Below, in pieces: positions 63,863 to 64,000 of a DNA stretch of 64,000 bases. Position 1 is the stretch's first letter. Every line of letters starts with the position of its first letter. Source of the DNA: UKL13-2 sp031414695 (GTDB lineage: Bacteria; Pseudomonadota; Gammaproteobacteria; Burkholderiales; Usitatibacteraceae); assembly GCA_031414695.1 (NCBI GenBank), contig JANNWG010000041.1, positions 15,668 through 79,667 on the forward strand, written 5' to 3'. The notes under the pieces were generated by a model. It was given only the letters and a program-made list of their open reading frames with translations. It was not told where the DNA came from and made no database searches. Both the position numbers and the translations under genes were made by a program.

Positions 63863-64000
63863 AGAGCCTCTTGCAAAACCCGCCAGACGAACAATAAAAA
63901 ATATTGCCCATCACCAAGTCTCACGATTTTTTCATGTTTTTAATGGTGATTGATGATTTTGTTCTGCCATATTGCGTCGTTACGCTACATCAGTCGACCT
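63863..64000. mobile_element. Possible terminal end of an insertion sequence (window edge)
   Basis: GAGCCTCTTGCAAAAC at the junction where the shared tail stops resembles the terminal inverted repeats of some IS5-type elements. The following AT-rich sequence encodes nothing before the window ends. No transposase is visible, so the call is tentative. Confidence 0.25.

Overview
The window reads as chromosome of a betaproteobacterium (Burkholderiales/Nitrosomonadales grade; genus not resolvable by eye). The main clue is the gene order hda - HAD phosphatase - pcnB - folK - deoxynucleoside kinase - panC, which is typical of that class. An Oar-type TonB-dependent receptor, an AzlCD pair and a canonical tRNA-Lys fit the same picture.

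Layout. (1) 186-5075, minus strand: a compact housekeeping operon with 4-nt overlaps or very short gaps, from hda down to panC. (2) 5180-13565: a TonB-dependent receptor, a lipoprotein 5'-nucleotidase, a NupC-type nucleoside transporter and an M17 aminopeptidase, plausibly a nucleotide/peptide scavenging set. (3) 13586-15718: a tRNA-Lys(UUU) with a consensus sigma70 promoter, converging on an azlC-azlD-lipase operon. (4) 16039-19366, plus strand: three overlapping genes (fused membrane/spermidine-synthase-like protein, CxxCxxCC metal-chelating protein, membrane protein).

(5) 19462-63782 is the remarkable part: four tandem cassettes on the plus strand, over 44 kb. Each has an ECF-like sigma factor (PF07638/TIGR02999 type), a membrane-anchored Ser/Thr kinase with a coiled coil and a TPR-like C-terminal half, and a very large secreted protein (about 1,480 to 2,540 aa). 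Every sigma/kinase pair overlaps by exactly 11 nt. All four kinases have HCD in place of the catalytic HRD. The secreted proteins are built from exchangeable beta modules (NHL, YVTN, kelch and RCC1 propellers, Fn3, about 80-aa Ig-like repeats, InlB-like repeats), and one carries a metzincin protease. All four end in the same beta domain plus dockerin-like pair of calcium loops, nearly identical at DNA level between copies, with signs of gene conversion. Cassette 1 also contains a Fic-family gene with a substituted catalytic motif. A family of long stem-loops sits between kinase and giant genes or between cassettes, and an extended -10 element recurs before the sigma genes. Cassette 4 abuts a VapC toxin remnant with an intact Phd-type antitoxin.

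Working model (inference): each sigma/kinase pair is a phosphorylation-controlled switch that governs its own downstream cell-surface or secreted dockerin protein. The locus has expanded by tandem duplication while the N-terminal modules diverged and the C-terminal sorting or anchoring module was homogenised. No cohesin partner is recognisable in the window.
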